Positions 54,075 through 64,000 of a stretch of DNA of 64,000 bases are shown in pieces. Numbering within the stretch: position 1 is the stretch's first letter; the number at the start of each line of letters is the position of its first letter. Both the position numbers and the translations under genes were made by a program. This DNA is from Rhizobium deserti (GTDB lineage Bacteria > Pseudomonadota > Alphaproteobacteria > Rhizobiales > Rhizobiaceae). A model generated the notes under the pieces. The model was given only the letters and a program-made list of their open reading frames with translations. It had not been told where the DNA came from and did not search any database. The DNA lies in NCBI RefSeq assembly GCF_004358025.1, contig NZ_SMTL01000002.1:496001-560000 (forward strand), in the 5' to 3' direction.

Positions 54075-54227
54075 GTTCAGGTCTCCAGGCAGCGAACCAC
54101 CATTAGCGCACACGCAGCTTCAGCCTTGATGGCCAGCACGATCATGTGAGCGAATCGCACATATCTCAACGGTTTGCATCGCGAGATTCAAGTATGTTCA
54201 CAGGATTGGAGGCAAGTGCCGCGAAGA

Positions 54228-54566
54228 TCAGCTGACCGGGCTGGCGACCTTCTGCTTGGCCTTGCGGGTCGTATGCGACTTGAGAATGCGCTGCTTCAGC
54301 ACGTTGGACGCCTTGAAGGTCATCACCCGGCGCGGCGAGATCGGCACTTCCTCGCCCGTCTTGGGATTGCGGCCGATACGCTCGTTCTTGGCCCGCACCT
54401 GAAATGTCGCGAAAGAGGAAAGCTTCACCACTTCGCCACGGACAATGGCATTGCAGATTTCGTCGATCACCGTTTCGACAAGCTCGGCCGACTCGGTCCG
54501 GGAAAGCCCGACCTTGCGAAATACCGATTCCGCCAGATCCGCCCGCGTCACTGTCTTTCCGGCCAT
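54228..54566 (-). CDS. ihfA: Integration host factor subunit alpha
   Basis: The 112-residue protein has the IHF/HU fold with [20 protein letters not shown] and the arm region [20 protein letters not shown], and [17 protein letters not shown] typical of the alpha subunit. Its C-terminal tail is about 10 residues longer than in E. coli, as is common in rhizobia. It bends DNA specifically together with IHF beta. ATG 54566; fabH lies upstream on the same strand. Confidence 0.93.
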   Translation of the reverse strand: MAGKTVTRADLAESVFRKVGLSRTESAELVETVIDEICNAIVRGEVVKLSSFATFQVRAKNERIGRNPKTGEEVPISPRRVMTFKASNVLKQRILKSHTTRKAKQKVASPVS

Positions 54567-54686
54567 GATCCCCGCCCGATTTTCAAATTGATCTTATCAA
54601 AGCCGAGAGAGAGTATTTTGCTTGAGCGCAAGGGTCAAGCGCCTGTCTCAGGTAGGTTATTTCCGTTTTGGGTAAGAGGTGTCCTG

Positions 54687-55658
54687 TTACCAGCGGACCA
54701 TTAGCGCGCCCCAGGTGAAGCCGCCGCCCATGGCTTCCAGCATGACGAGATCGCCTTTCTTGATGCGACCGTCGGCACAGGCGACAGAGAGCGCCAGCGG
54801 GATCGATGCAGCGGATGTATTGCCGTGCATATCCACCGTCACCACGACTTTCTCGGACGGGATGCCGAGCTTCTTGGCCGAGCCGTCGATGATGCGGCGA
54901 TTGGCCTGGTGCGGCACCAGCCAATCGAGATCCTCGGCCGTGGTGCCGGTTGCCGCAAAGGCGCCCTCGATGACGTCTGTGATCATCGCCACGGCGTGCT
55001 TGAAGACCTCGCGCCCTTCCATCCGCAGATGGCCGACGGTGCCGGTGGTCGACGGTCCGCCATCGACATAAAGCTTGTCCTTGTGCGAGCCGTCCGAGCG
55101 CAGATGGGAAGTGAGGACACCGCGGTCGGCAATCGTGCCCTCCCCTTCGGCAGCTTCGATCACCAATGCGCCGGCGCCGTCGCCAAACAGGACGCAGGTG
55201 GTGCGATCGTTCCAGTCGAGGATGCGCGAAAAGGTCTCGGCTCCGATCACCAAGGCGCGTTTCGCCATTCCGCCGCGGATGTGGAGATCGGCCGTCGCCA
55301 TGGCATAAACGAAGCCGGTACAAACGGCCTGCATGTCGAAGGCATAGCCATGCGTCATGCCGAGCCTGTTCTGGATTTCGACGGCCGTGGCCGGAAAGGT
55401 ATTGTTGGGTGTCGAGGTCGCCACCAGAACGAGGTCGATGTCGTCCGGCGTCAGGCCGGCATTGTCGAGCGCGGCGCGGGCCGCCTGCTCACCCAGGGAC
55501 GCGGTGGTCTCACCTTCACCGGCAATGTATCGCTGGCGGATGCCGGTGCGCTGGACGATCCACTCGTCGGATGTCTCGACGGTTTCTTCCAACTCGCGGT
55601 TCGTCACGACCCGCTTGGGCAAAGCGGCACCGTAACCGCGAACAACTGAACGGATCAT
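54687..55658 (-). CDS. fabH: Beta-ketoacyl-ACP synthase III
   Basis: The 323-residue protein has the KAS III catalytic triad: Cys in [11 protein letters not shown] near residue 112, His in VPHQANRRI near 249 and Asn in MHGNTSAAS near 280. It starts fatty-acid synthesis by condensing acetyl-CoA with malonyl-ACP. ATG 55658 is preferred to an in-frame TTG at 55664. It follows plsX by 20 bases and is likely co-transcribed. Confidence 0.96.
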   Translation of the reverse strand: MIRSVVRGYGAALPKRVVTNRELEETVETSDEWIVQRTGIRQRYIAGEGETTASLGEQAARAALDNAGLTPDDIDLVLVATSTPNNTFPATAVEIQNRLGMTHGYAFDMQAVCTGFVYAMATADLHIRGGMAKRALVIGAETFSRILDWNDRTTCVLFGDGAGALVIEAAEGEGTIADRGVLTSHLRSDGSHKDKLYVDGGPSTTGTVGHLRMEGREVFKHAVAMITDVIEGAFAATGTTAEDLDWLVPHQANRRIIDGSAKKLGIPSEKVVVTVDMHGNTSAASIPLALSVACADGRIKKGDLVMLEAMGGGFTWGALMVRW

Positions 55659-55678
55659 TGTCAATTTCTATCCTGTGC

Positions 55679-56725
55679 TCATGCCGCTTCAGGACCAGCC
55701 GACGGCTGGCGCTTGGCATGATAGATTTTCAAGTCTTGCGCGATCTTGGCATTGAGATCGTTGCGGGCCATGTCGTAGCCGACGTCGATTGCCGCGGCAA
55801 AGCCCTCGGCCGTCGTGCCGCCATGGCTCTTGATGACGATGCCGTTCAAGCCGAGGAAGACGCCGCCATTCACCTTGTTGGGGTCCATCTTCTCGCGCAG
55901 CCGGTCAAAAGCCGGCTTGGCCAGCAGATAGCCGATCTTGGCAAGCAGGGTGCGCGACATGGCTTCACGCAGAAGGGTCGAAATCTGCCGGGCCGTTCCT
56001 TCCGCTGTCTTCAAGGCAATATTGCCGGTAAAGCCTTCGGTCACCACCACATCGACGGTGCCGCGGCCGATATCGTCTCCTTCGACGAAGCCGTGATAGG
56101 AGATCGTCGGCAGGTTGGCTTCGCGGATCAGGCGACCGGCCTCCTTGACCTCTTCCTGGCCCTTCACCTCCTCGACACCGACATTCAGCAGGCCGACCGT
56201 TGGCCGGTCCAGTTCGAAGAGCGAACGGGCCATGGCGCCGCCCATGATGGCGAAATCGAGCAACTGCTGGGCATCGGCGCCGATGGTCGCGCCGATGTCG
56301 AGGACGATGCTTTCGCCCTTCAGAGTGGGCCAGATGCCGGCAATTGCGGGCCGCTCGACATTGGCCATGGTGCGCAGACAGAATTTCGCCATTGCCATCA
56401 GGGCCCCGGTATTGCCGGCGGAAACCACGACATCGGCTTCGCCCACCTTCACGGCATCAATAGCGCGCCACATGGTGGACACGTAGCGACCGCGGCGCAG
56501 CGCAGCACTCGGCTTCTCGTCCATGCCGACGGCGAGTTCGCAGTCGTGGAAGACAGACCGGTCGCCCAGTTTGGGATATTTCGCAAGCAGCGGCTCGCAC
56601 TGCGCCTTCAGGCCGAAAATAAGAAAGCTGGCGTCCGGATGGCGTTCCAAGGCTTTGGCGGCACCAGGAATGACGACCTCGGGACCAAAATCGCCACCCA
56701 TGGCGTCAAGAGAAATTCTGATCAC
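55679..56725 (-). CDS. plsX: Phosphate acyltransferase PlsX
   Basis: The 348-residue protein shows PlsX hallmarks: [19 protein letters not shown] at the start, [15 protein letters not shown] near 95 and [15 protein letters not shown] near 230. It makes acyl-phosphate from acyl-ACP for phospholipid synthesis. The start is GTG 56725 with AGGAACGG upstream. It lies upstream of fabH and downstream of the DUF177 gene in the common operon. Confidence 0.95.
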   Translation of the reverse strand: MIRISLDAMGGDFGPEVVIPGAAKALERHPDASFLIFGLKAQCEPLLAKYPKLGDRSVFHDCELAVGMDEKPSAALRRGRYVSTMWRAIDAVKVGEADVVVSAGNTGALMAMAKFCLRTMANVERPAIAGIWPTLKGESIVLDIGATIGADAQQLLDFAIMGGAMARSLFELDRPTVGLLNVGVEEVKGQEEVKEAGRLIREANLPTISYHGFVEGDDIGRGTVDVVVTEGFTGNIALKTAEGTARQISTLLREAMSRTLLAKIGYLLAKPAFDRLREKMDPNKVNGGVFLGLNGIVIKSHGGTTAEGFAAAIDVGYDMARNDLNAKIAQDLKIYHAKRQPSAGPEAA

Positions 56726-56870
56726 CCGTTCCTGATCCTTATCTTCCGCCGATCACAGAGCTCAAAGCGTGCCATGTTCCAGCTTTCGCGTCACAAGGCC
56801 CTGCTCATGCGGGGCCCAGCCGGCGAAATCGTGGCCAAAATATAGTTTTTGTTTCGGCTTACAACCGCTC

Positions 56871-57437
56871 TCAGTCCTTTTTCCAGTCTTTGAGGACTGC
56901 AAAGGGATTCGGACGGCCGCCCTTGTCGGCGGCGTCGCCTTCAATATGGTCGGCAAATTCGACGCCCGGCTTGCGGGGATAAGGATCGATGGCGAGCGCT
57001 GCAAATTCGCTGACCGCGAGGCCAGCATCGATCGTGTCGCCGGCAAACGTGTCCGGCAGATCGGGCCCATCCGGATCAATAAACAATTCGGCGCTTTCGC
57101 CGGTGACGACCTGCGCGAGCTTGGAGCCTTCGGGCACGAAGATCTGTTCGAACTGCTCGTCGATCTTCGAGCGGACCGGCTCCAGAGTCACGACGCAGGC
57201 TTGGGTGATCTCCGCCTGCACGCGGCCCTTGAAGCGGACGCCGTCCTTCTTCCAGCGGGCAATCTGCAGATCCGCCTTCAGCGATTCCACCGAAAGAACC
57301 TTCCAGACCTGCGCAAGATCCTGAAGTTCGCGATCATTGGCCTCCAGCCGCACCGTGACCGGGTTGGTGGAGACATGTCCCACTTTGACCGGATAGGAAA
57401 AAGCAGGCTTTTCGCCCGAAGCATCACTGTGTTTCAT
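56871..57437 (-). CDS. DUF177 (YceD) domain-containing protein
   Basis: The 188-residue protein has the YceD/DUF177 pattern, with VRFKGRVQAEITQACVVTLE followed by an acidic segment and a C-terminal KGGRPNPFAVLKDWKKD. In other bacteria this family is linked to 23S rRNA accumulation and neighbours rpmF or plsX. ATG 57437 directly follows an in-frame TTG and has GAGG upstream. It is 21 bases after the cytochrome chaperone gene. Confidence 0.87.
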   Translation of the reverse strand: MKHSDASGEKPAFSYPVKVGHVSTNPVTVRLEANDRELQDLAQVWKVLSVESLKADLQIARWKKDGVRFKGRVQAEITQACVVTLEPVRSKIDEQFEQIFVPEGSKLAQVVTGESAELFIDPDGPDLPDTFAGDTIDAGLAVSEFAALAIDPYPRKPGVEFADHIEGDAADKGGRPNPFAVLKDWKKD

Positions 57438-57458
57438 CAAACCTCACTCACCCGCAGG

Positions 57459-57995
57459 TTATTGGCCCGGCAAAGGAAGCAGGACCCGTCCGCGGGATAT
57501 CTCATCTTCCGAAACGGCCGCCAAACCGGCCTCGGCCGCAATCATCCAGTCAGCAAGCGCCGTCATTTCGGGAGCATCTTGCTTCTGCGGATGGATGTTT
57601 CGCCTGAGCGCGCCTGCGAGCCCAAGACGATCCCTGGCTTCCAAGGCTGCCGCATAGCTTTCCAGTCGACCGTAAAACATGCCGGCCAGCTTCTTCATGC
57701 GCTTGGGCACGCCCTGGTCACCTATTCCCAGTTCCCGGATCGAATGATCGATGTCCTGGAAGAAGGCGTCGACGATTTCCTGCGCCAATTCCTGGCCGCT
57801 GACGCCAGAGCCTGCAGTTCGGCGGAAAAACAGGATCATGACGATCGACAGCATCTCGAATCGGCCCATGACCGTATCCGGCACATGCAGATCACTATAG
57901 AAGAAAGGAACCCGGGCAGCCGATGTCAAGGCCGTGTACTGCCTGTTGACGATGGTCTGGTTGCGGTTCTTCTTGCTGAACAAGCTGAAGATCAT
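57459..57995 (-). CDS. Ubiquinol-cytochrome c chaperone family protein (CBP3-like)
   Basis: The 178-residue protein shows the CBP3/UQCC1 family pattern: YTALTSAARVPFFYSDLHVP, DTVMGRFEMLSIVMILFFRR and DIDHSIRELGIGDQGVPKRM. In mitochondria it helps assemble cytochrome b of the bc1 complex. ATG 57995 is preferred to an in-frame TTG just upstream. It is the first gene of the unit that runs on into DUF177-plsX-fabH, and divergent from bamE. Confidence 0.87.
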   Translation of the reverse strand: MIFSLFSKKNRNQTIVNRQYTALTSAARVPFFYSDLHVPDTVMGRFEMLSIVMILFFRRTAGSGVSGQELAQEIVDAFFQDIDHSIRELGIGDQGVPKRMKKLAGMFYGRLESYAAALEARDRLGLAGALRRNIHPQKQDAPEMTALADWMIAAEAGLAAVSEDEISRGRVLLPLPGQ

Positions 57996-58264
57996 CAAAT
58001 TTCCCGTCTTTAGCTTCCATGAATAGGACCTGCCGGCGCTTGGCCATGTTGCATGGAACCGAAAGCTGGTTTACCGAAGCAGACACGAATTGCAATGCCG
58101 TTCCGCCGACGCGCGCACGGGGATGATGGCTCTGGCGCTGGCTCGGTTATCACCCGTCCCTTCCCCGGAATAGCCACAATGGTATGAGCAGCAGAGTTCC
58201 CGGCGTCAGCCGGCGCGTTGATATGTGGGGGATGCCGTTGAACAAGCGGATTTTCGGGTACGAG

Positions 58265-58756
58265 ATGAGAGCGTTGAACAAAACCGCGATGGCATTGCTT
58301 GTCGCATCTACAGCCGTCTCGGGCTGCACCTCCATGCAAATCGGCGATACGGTCTATAACGGCTACGTCGTCGACCAGCAGTCTCTCAATCTCATTCCGG
58401 TCGGATCGAGCCGCGAACAGGTTCTGCTGACCATGGGCACCCCGTCGACCACGGCGACCTTCGATTCCGAGGTCTTCTACTACATTTCGCAAAAGCGCCA
58501 GCGGGCAGCCGCGTTCATGAAGCCGCGCCTGGTGGACCAGAGCGTGCTCGCCGTCTATTTCGACAAGGACGGTGTCGTGGCGCGCCGGGCCAACTACACC
58601 ATGCAGGACGGCAAGGTCTTCGACACGATCTCGCGCACGACGCCGACCGGCGGACGCGACCTGAGCTTCCTGCAGCAATTGCTGGCCGGCGGCACCGGTG
58701 CTGCAAGCAGCGGCGCCAATGCTGTCAAGAGCATGTTCCAGAGCATGGGCCAGTAA
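58265..58756 (+). CDS. bamE: Outer membrane assembly lipoprotein BamE (SmpA/OmlA)
   Basis: The 163-residue protein has a lipoprotein signal ending in VSGC and the SmpA/OmlA domain: IPVGSSREQVLLTMGTPSTT, TFDSEVFYYISQK and VLAVYFDKDGVVAR. It is part of the BAM complex that inserts outer-membrane proteins. ATG 58265 is chosen for a compact signal peptide; ATG 58232 is possible. The C-terminal 45 residues are a Gly/Ser-rich extension typical of alphaproteobacterial forms. Confidence 0.88.
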   Translation: MRALNKTAMALLVASTAVSGCTSMQIGDTVYNGYVVDQQSLNLIPVGSSREQVLLTMGTPSTTATFDSEVFYYISQKRQRAAAFMKPRLVDQSVLAVYFDKDGVVARRANYTMQDGKVFDTISRTTPTGGRDLSFLQQLLAGGTGAASSGANAVKSMFQSMGQ

Positions 58757-58776
58757 GCAGCCTGACTGGTCACAAA

Positions 58777-58809
58777 AAAACCCGCGGGAAGCAGCTTCCC
58801 GCGGGTTTT
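58777..58809. terminator. Bidirectional rho-independent terminator
   Basis: A 14-bp perfect stem AAAACCCGCGGGAA / TTCCCGCGGGTTTT with a five-base loop lies between convergent bamE and hppA, with A- and T-runs on both sides. Confidence 0.9.
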
Positions 58810-58829
58810 CTTTTGCCTTTGCGCGATGC

Positions 58830-60971
58830 TCAGCCCGCCAGGATGGCCAGCAGCAGCAGGGCAACGATATTGGTGATCTTGATCGCCGGGTTGACCGCCG
58901 GTCCCGCCGTGTCCTTGTAGGGATCGCCGACCGTATCGCCGGTCACGGAAGCTTTGTGGGCTTCCGACCCCTTCATGTGGCGCATGCCGTCCTTGTCGAC
59001 AAAGCCGTCTTCGAAACTCTTCTTGGCATTGTCCCAGGCACCACCGCCGGACGTCATGGAAATCGCTACGAACAGGCCGTTGACGATCACGCCGAGTAGT
59101 GAAGCGCCGAGCGCCGCAAAGGCCGATGCCTTGTCGCCACCGGACACGAGCAGCACGCCGAAATAGACGATGAGCGGGGCCAGAACCGGCAAGAGCGACG
59201 GGATGATCATTTCCCGGATCGCCGCCCGGGTCAGGATGTCGACCGCACGCCCATAATCCGGACGCTCGGTGCCCTGCATGATGCCCGGCTTTTCCCGGAA
59301 CTGCCGACGGACTTCCTCCACGATCGAGCCTGCAGCGCGTCCGACTGCCGTCATGGCGATGCCGCCGAACAGATAGGGAATGAGGCCGCCGAAGATGAGG
59401 CCCGCCACGACATAAGGGTTGGAGAGGTCGAAATTGATCTCACCAATGCCTTCGAAGTAAGGATACTGCGCGCTGTTGGCCGCGAAGTATTTGAGGTCGT
59501 TTGAATAGGCGGCAAACAGCACAAGCGCACCGAGGCCGGCGGAACCGATGGCATAGCCCTTGGTCACCGCCTTGGTGGTATTGCCGACGGCGTCCAGCGC
59601 ATCGGTGGATTTGCGCACTTCCGGCGGAAGATGCGACATCTCGGCAATGCCGCCGGCATTGTCCGTCACCGGGCCGAAAGCATCGAGCGCAACGATCATG
59701 CCGGCAAGCCCGAGCATGGCCGTCACGGCAATGCCGGTGCCGAACAAGCCGCCGAGCTGGTAGGTGGCGATAATGCCGCCGACGATGACGATGGCCGGCA
59801 GGGCCGTCGATTCCAGCGATACCGCCAGCCCCTGGATCACGTTGGTGCCGTGGCCGGTAACCGAGGCTTGGGCAATGGAATTGACCGGACGCTTGTTGGT
59901 GCCCGTATAGTATTCGGTGATCACCACGATGAGGGCGGTGACCACGAGACCGAGAATGCCGCAGACGAACAGCTTGGTGCCGGTGATTTCCAGACCCTGT
60001 ACCGTGCCGATCGTGCCCCAGCCGATAGTCATAGACGTCGCCAGGCCAAGGCCGACGATCGACAATAGACCGGTGACGATCAGGCCCTTGTAGAGGGCGC
60101 CCATGATCGATCCATTGGCGCCGAGTTTGACGAAGAATGTGCCGATGATCGAGGTGATGATGCAGGCGCCGCAGATGGCAAGCGGATAGATCATGGCGCT
60201 TTCCAGCACCGGTGCACCAGCAAAGAAGATGGCCGCAAGAACCATGGTGGCGACCACAGACACCGCATAGGTTTCGAAGAGGTCGGCCGCCATGCCGGCG
60301 CAATCGCCGACATTATCGCCGACATTGTCGGCAATGGTTGCCGGATTGCGCGGGTCGTCTTCGGGAATGCCGGCTTCGACCTTGCCGACGAGATCGCCTC
60401 CGACATCGGCGCCCTTGGTGAAGATGCCGCCGCCGAGGCGGGCGAAGATGGAGATGAGGGACGCACCGAAGCCAAGCGCCACAAGCGCATCGATGACCTC
60501 ACGTGAGCCGCTGGCATGGCCGAGGCCGGATGTCAGGATCATGTAATAGATGGATACGCCCAGAAGCGCCAATCCGGCCACCAGCATGCCGGTGATCGCA
60601 CCGGACTTGAAGGCAATGTCTAGGCCTGCTGCAAGGCTGTGCGACGCGGCCTGGGCTGTGCGAACATTGGCCCGCACCGACACATGCATGCCGATAAAGC
60701 CGGCGGCACCCGACAGAACGGCACCGATAATGAAGCCGAGGGCAGCGGTGCCCGAGAGCAGCAGCCAGACGGCGACGGCCACCACAACACCGACAATGGC
60801 AATGGTCATATACTGGCGCGTCAGATAGGCCTGCGCACCTTCGCGAATATATCCTGCGATCTCCTGCATACGCTGATTGCCCTGGTCGGCGGCAAGCACG
60901 GAACGCGTCGCCCACCCGGCATAGATGATCGACAGCAATCCGCAGACGATCACACCTAATATTACAGTCAT
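58830..60971 (-). CDS. hppA: Sodium-independent H+-translocating pyrophosphatase
   Basis: The 713-residue membrane protein has about 16 helices and the pyrophosphate-binding motifs [20 protein letters not shown] and [20 protein letters not shown]. The motif GNTTKA, with Lys where K+-dependent enzymes have Ala, predicts the K+-independent type. It pumps protons using pyrophosphate at the inner or acidocalcisome membrane. ATG 60971 (MTVILGV) is chosen; the extension to 61097 is not family-like. Confidence 0.95.
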   Translation of the reverse strand: MTVILGVIVCGLLSIIYAGWATRSVLAADQGNQRMQEIAGYIREGAQAYLTRQYMTIAIVGVVVAVAVWLLLSGTAALGFIIGAVLSGAAGFIGMHVSVRANVRTAQAASHSLAAGLDIAFKSGAITGMLVAGLALLGVSIYYMILTSGLGHASGSREVIDALVALGFGASLISIFARLGGGIFTKGADVGGDLVGKVEAGIPEDDPRNPATIADNVGDNVGDCAGMAADLFETYAVSVVATMVLAAIFFAGAPVLESAMIYPLAICGACIITSIIGTFFVKLGANGSIMGALYKGLIVTGLLSIVGLGLATSMTIGWGTIGTVQGLEITGTKLFVCGILGLVVTALIVVITEYYTGTNKRPVNSIAQASVTGHGTNVIQGLAVSLESTALPAIVIVGGIIATYQLGGLFGTGIAVTAMLGLAGMIVALDAFGPVTDNAGGIAEMSHLPPEVRKSTDALDAVGNTTKAVTKGYAIGSAGLGALVLFAAYSNDLKYFAANSAQYPYFEGIGEINFDLSNPYVVAGLIFGGLIPYLFGGIAMTAVGRAAGSIVEEVRRQFREKPGIMQGTERPDYGRAVDILTRAAIREMIIPSLLPVLAPLIVYFGVLLVSGGDKASAFAALGASLLGVIVNGLFVAISMTSGGGAWDNAKKSFEDGFVDKDGMRHMKGSEAHKASVTGDTVGDPYKDTAGPAVNPAIKITNIVALLLLAILAG

Positions 60972-61126
60972 GCGATTCTTCCTCTCCCTGATCGCCGGTC
61001 CAGCGCCAAGCCGTTCCGGCTGTGCAACCTGTGGCGACCGCCTCCCCTCCCAAGAAAGCAGTGTCGCCCAGCGGCGCGAGATTGCGGTGGAGAACAACCC
61101 GCGTCAAGCCCAGAAAAAACAAGAGT

Positions 61127-62350
61127 TCAGGCGGATTGCGCGGGGCGCTGCCGGAAGATCAGGGCGAGCAGAAGAATGAGGCAGACCAGCGTCACGGGCC
61201 AGATGACGAGGTTGATGAAGGACCAGCCCCAGGTGATGAAGACCTTGCCGGAGGAAAAGGAAGACAGAGCGACGGTGCCGAACAGGACGATATCGTGAAA
61301 GCCCTGGACCTTGTCTGCTTCCTGAGGGCGGTAGCTCGATGCGACGATCGCCGTGGAGCCGATAAAGCCGAAATTCCAGCCGACGCCGAGAAGCACGAGC
61401 GCCACCCAGAAATTCCAAAGCTCGACACCCATATGAGCGACGACGGCACAGGCCATCAACGTCAGGAGACCGGCGCCGACGACTTTTTCTGCGCCGAAGC
61501 GGGAGATCAGCATGCCGGTGAAAAAGCTCGGCCCGAACATGGCAAGCACATGCCATTGGATGCCGAGCGCTGCCATTTCGGTGGAAAAGCCGCAGCCGAC
61601 GACCATGGTGAGCGGCGCGCCAGTCATCACGAAGGTCATCAGCGCATAGGTGCCGATGCCGCAGACCATGCCGGTCAGGAAGCGATGGGTGCGGACGATC
61701 TCCTTCAAGGGTCGGGCTGGTTCGGAGAAGCCTGCCGTGCCGCGAGGCGCCACCGGCGGCAGGAAGGCCAGGATGGCGATCGCCAGAACCGAGAGCGGCA
61801 GGATTGCGAGGAAGGCGCCGGCGAAGGTCACCGGCGCAAACAGATCCTTGGCCCAAATCGCAAGCTGCGGTCCGATTACGGCAGACACGACGCCGGCGCC
61901 AAGTATCCACGAAATCGCCCGGGGCTTGTAGGAGGATGGCGAAGCATCGGCCGCAGCAAAACGTATCTTCTGGGTGAAGCCGGCACCGGTTCCGATCAAC
62001 AGAAGCGCGAAGGCAAAGATCCAGAAATCGCCGCGAAACAAGGCAATCGCCGCAAGCGCTCCGCCCGTTGCTCCGATAACAGCCCCCGCCATAAAGGCCG
62101 CCTTGCGGCCGAGGAACCGAGACAGGACAGCGATGATGACGGCGCCGCAGGCGGTGCCGATGTTGAAACCGGTGATCGGTGCGGTGGCAAGAGACTTGTC
62201 GTCGGCCAGAAGCTGGTAGCCTGCCAGCGAGCCGATGGAGATCGAAAGCGGGGCCGCCGCACCGAGAACAGCCTGTGCCCCGGCTAAGAGATAAACACTG
62301 CGGCGGACGGTGCGCATATCAGCCGCGGTACCGCTCGCAGTCCCCTCCAT
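61127..62350 (-). CDS. MFS transporter
   Basis: The 407-residue protein has 12 predicted transmembrane helices and the MFS loop motif RFLGRKAAFMAGAVIGATGG between helices 2 and 3. ATG 62350 follows GAGAGGGGG. It starts 14 bases after the nusB stop, so it is likely in one unit with ribH and nusB, though a link to flavin metabolism is not shown. Substrate unknown. Confidence 0.88.
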   Translation of the reverse strand: MEGTASGTAADMRTVRRSVYLLAGAQAVLGAAAPLSISIGSLAGYQLLADDKSLATAPITGFNIGTACGAVIIAVLSRFLGRKAAFMAGAVIGATGGALAAIALFRGDFWIFAFALLLIGTGAGFTQKIRFAAADASPSSYKPRAISWILGAGVVSAVIGPQLAIWAKDLFAPVTFAGAFLAILPLSVLAIAILAFLPPVAPRGTAGFSEPARPLKEIVRTHRFLTGMVCGIGTYALMTFVMTGAPLTMVVGCGFSTEMAALGIQWHVLAMFGPSFFTGMLISRFGAEKVVGAGLLTLMACAVVAHMGVELWNFWVALVLLGVGWNFGFIGSTAIVASSYRPQEADKVQGFHDIVLFGTVALSSFSSGKVFITWGWSFINLVIWPVTLVCLILLLALIFRQRPAQSA

Positions 62351-62364
62351 TGCCCCCTCTCCTG

Positions 62365-62844
62365 CTATTTCTTGGCTTCGCCGCGGATCTGCTTGGCGAT
62401 GCGATCGAGAACCGCATTGACGATGCGCGGCTCTTCTTCGCCGAAGAAAGCATGGGCGATCTCGACATATTCAGTCACGATGACCGCGATGGGCACGTCC
62501 TTGCGCTCCAGAACCTCAAAAGTTCCGGCACGCAGGATAGCGCGCAGGGTGGAATCAAGGCGCGACAGCGGCCAGTCTTCCTGCAGCGAGGAGCGGATGA
62601 TCGGATCGATCTTTGTTTGATCACGCACGACACCTGCGACGATCGACCGGAACCAGGAGGCGTCAGCCTTCAGGTAGGTGTCCCCGTCGACTTCCTGGCC
62701 AAGACGATGCGCCTCGTATTCGGCGACGACTTCAAGAACTCCGGTGCCGCCGATGTCCATCTGGTAAAGTGCCTGCACGGCAGCGAGACGCGCTGCACCA
62801 CGCTGGTTTGCCGGCTTTACCGGCTGTTCGAAATCCTTGGCCAT
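62365..62844 (-). CDS. nusB: Transcription antitermination factor NusB
   Basis: The 159-residue protein has the NusB helical core: [38 protein letters not shown] and [20 protein letters not shown]. It binds boxA RNA with S10 in rRNA antitermination. ATG 62844 is preferred to an in-frame GTG at 62856. It begins 4 bases after the ribH stop, a conserved ribH-nusB order. Confidence 0.96.
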   Translation of the reverse strand: MAKDFEQPVKPANQRGAARLAAVQALYQMDIGGTGVLEVVAEYEAHRLGQEVDGDTYLKADASWFRSIVAGVVRDQTKIDPIIRSSLQEDWPLSRLDSTLRAILRAGTFEVLERKDVPIAVIVTEYVEIAHAFFGEEEPRIVNAVLDRIAKQIRGEAKK

Positions 62845-62848
62845 GGGA

Positions 62849-63307
62849 TCAACCACCGTTCAGCTTTTCGCGCAGCTTGATCATGGTCAGTGCTGCACGG
62901 GCAGCAAAGCCGCCTTTGTCCTTGTCCGAACGGCGAGCCCGGGCCCAAGCCTGCTCGTCATTCTCGACCGTCAGAATGCCGTTGCCGATGGCAAGCGATT
63001 CCGATACGGCCAAATCCATCAGAGCCCGCGAGGACTCGTTGGCCACAATGTCGAAATGATAGGTTTCGCCGCGGATGACCATGCCGAGCGCTACGAAGCC
63101 ATCATAGGACGTGCCGCCGCCTTCGGCCGCATCCAAAGCCATGGCGATGGCGGGCGGAACTTCCAGCGCGCCGGGAACAGTCACCACATCATAGGTGGCG
63201 CCGGCTTCCTGAAGGGCAGCGGTCGCGCCTTCCAGAAGAGCGTCCGCCATGTCGTCGTAGAAGCGGGCCTCGACGATCAGGATATGGGGTGAGGGTTCGC
63301 GCGGCAT
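62849..63307 (-). CDS. ribH: 6,7-dimethyl-8-ribityllumazine synthase
   Basis: The 152-residue protein has the lumazine synthase motifs [31 protein letters not shown] with the catalytic His, and the C-terminal [15 protein letters not shown]. It makes the riboflavin precursor in a large capsid-like assembly. ATG 63307 has GAAGGTG 6 bases upstream; a frame extends to ATG 63340 without a ribosome site. Confidence 0.95.
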   Translation of the reverse strand: MPREPSPHILIVEARFYDDMADALLEGATAALQEAGATYDVVTVPGALEVPPAIAMALDAAEGGGTSYDGFVALGMVIRGETYHFDIVANESSRALMDLAVSESLAIGNGILTVENDEQAWARARRSDKDKGGFAARAALTMIKLREKLNGG

Positions 63308-63616
63308 GGGTTTCACCTTCGTTGGGATCGACGTTGACATCGGACCGGTTTCGCCAAGGCCTCCGTAAACAGGCCGCGGTCAAAACACGACGCGCCCGGA
63401 ATGGCAAGCGGTTTTGCAGGAGTGCTGCGATGCAGCGAGCGAATAACGGCATTGAAAATTGGTAGAGAACGCGTTGAGGCACCCTCCGGCGAGCGACCTC
63501 CATTGAGCCTAAAGCAAATGTGCGAGCGAGTATCAAATTTTCAGCTTCTCCTTTGCGTTTTATTAGAACAACTATATATACCCTTCATCCGGGAAAAGCA
63601 GAGAGACGCTGTGGTA
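63308..63616. other. Intergenic region between ribH and the GAF gene
   Basis: About 310 bases between divergent genes. The right half is AT-rich (TTTTATTAGAACAACTATAT) and probably holds the promoter of the GAF-domain gene, but no consensus could be placed with confidence. No RNA gene seen. Confidence 0.4.
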
Positions 63617-64000
63617 ATGACAACCTCGACAACTGATAGCATGGAAGATCTCATCCTGCGGATGTCGATGGCGCGCAACATGGACGAGATCATTGCAGCC
63701 GTCCGTCACTCCGCGCGTGGCCTGATCGGATCAGATGGGATCACCTTCGTTCTTCGGGATCAGGACAGCTGCTATTATGCCGATGAGGACGCGATCGGGC
63801 CGCTTTGGAAAGGTCAGCGCTTTCCTATCAATGCCTGCATTTCCGGCTGGGCCATGCGCCATGGCGAAACTGTCGTCATCGAGGACATCTATCGCGACAG
63901 CCGTGTGCCGATCGACGCTTACAGCAACACCTTCGTCAAAAGCCTCGTCATGGTTCCCGTGCGCCAGGACGATCCGGTCGGCGCGATCGGAGGATACTGG
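63617..64000 (+). CDS. GAF-domain protein, 5' part (probable sensor kinase)
   Basis: The frame is open from ATG 63617 to the window edge (128 residues). After a short N-terminus, ILRMSMARNMDEIIAAVRHS, the sequence is a GAF domain: ACISGWAMRHGETVVIEDIY and SNTFVKSLVMVPVRQDDPVG. In rhizobia this type of N-terminal GAF domain usually precedes an HWE histidine kinase or a GGDEF domain, but the output domain lies outside the window. GTG 63611 in the same frame is an alternative start. Confidence 0.8.
   Translation, partial: MTTSTTDSMEDLILRMSMARNMDEIIAAVRHSARGLIGSDGITFVLRDQDSCYYADEDAIGPLWKGQRFPINACISGWAMRHGETVVIEDIYRDSRVPIDAYSNTFVKSLVMVPVRQDDPVGAIGGYW

Noticed and set aside
55166..56845. 559-codon plus-strand frame opposite fabH and plsX
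   Set aside because: Antisense shadow, Arg-rich at the start, no family motif; the minus-strand genes are certain.

Overview
This window looks like a chromosomal segment of an alphaproteobacterium of the Rhizobiaceae (Agrobacterium / Rhizobium / Neorhizobium type). The signs are high GC, the clpP-clpX-lon-hupB order, the DUF177-plsX-fabH-ihfA-MerR order next to a tRNA-Pro, a BA14K-family protein, a rhizobial PHO box, CTTGAC-N17-CTATAA promoter geometry and a six-gene cluster laid out like the unipolar polysaccharide (upp) locus of Agrobacterium. Species cannot be named from the sequence alone.

Layout. 1-4.7 kb: a YhaN/YhaO (SbcC/SbcD-like) DNA-repair pair, cut by the window edge, and an aldo/keto reductase. 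4.7-7.0 kb: a secreted phytase/esterase-like protein behind a perfect PHO box. 7.0-12.6 kb: hupB, lon, clpX and clpP, all on the minus strand. 12.9-19.0 kb: a membrane diguanylate cyclase, gamma-glutamyltransferase, a cytochrome P450, a divergent SDR/MarR pair with a 12-bp palindromic operator candidate, and a small membrane protein. 19-21.3 kb: cupin, O-acetylhomoserine sulfhydrylase and a CoA-binding protein. 22-27.5 kb: rplM-rpsI, agmatinase, argC, a small-molecule kinase, ctaA and DUF2842. 27.5-35.8 kb: polysaccharide export and synthesis genes. 35.8-38.5 kb: small regulatory, secreted and membrane proteins and a flavin amine oxidase.

38.72-52.80 kb is an integrated genomic island of about 14 kb. 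It is bounded by a perfect 53-bp direct repeat containing the 3' part of a tRNA-Pro(GGG) gene; the tRNA is intact at the right end. The island carries a tyrosine integrase beside the displaced tRNA fragment, an excisionase-like HTH protein, a DUF3102 protein, two divergent ribbon-helix-helix proteins with repeated operators, an unrecognised 419-residue protein, a coupled PIN-nuclease pair, a large single-chain restriction-modification enzyme, a membrane protein and XRE regulator with an operator, a second tyrosine recombinase coupled to a RarA/MgsA C-terminal-like protein, and a winged-helix-like protein of unknown role. The cargo reads as a small defence island.

52.9-64 kb returns to core genome: BA14K protein, MerR regulator, ihfA, fabH, plsX, DUF177, a cytochrome bc1 assembly chaperone, bamE, an H+-pyrophosphatase of K+-independent type, an MFS transporter, nusB, ribH and the start of a GAF-domain protein. 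Many starts here are TTG or GTG, chosen from Shine-Dalgarno spacing or known family N-termini.
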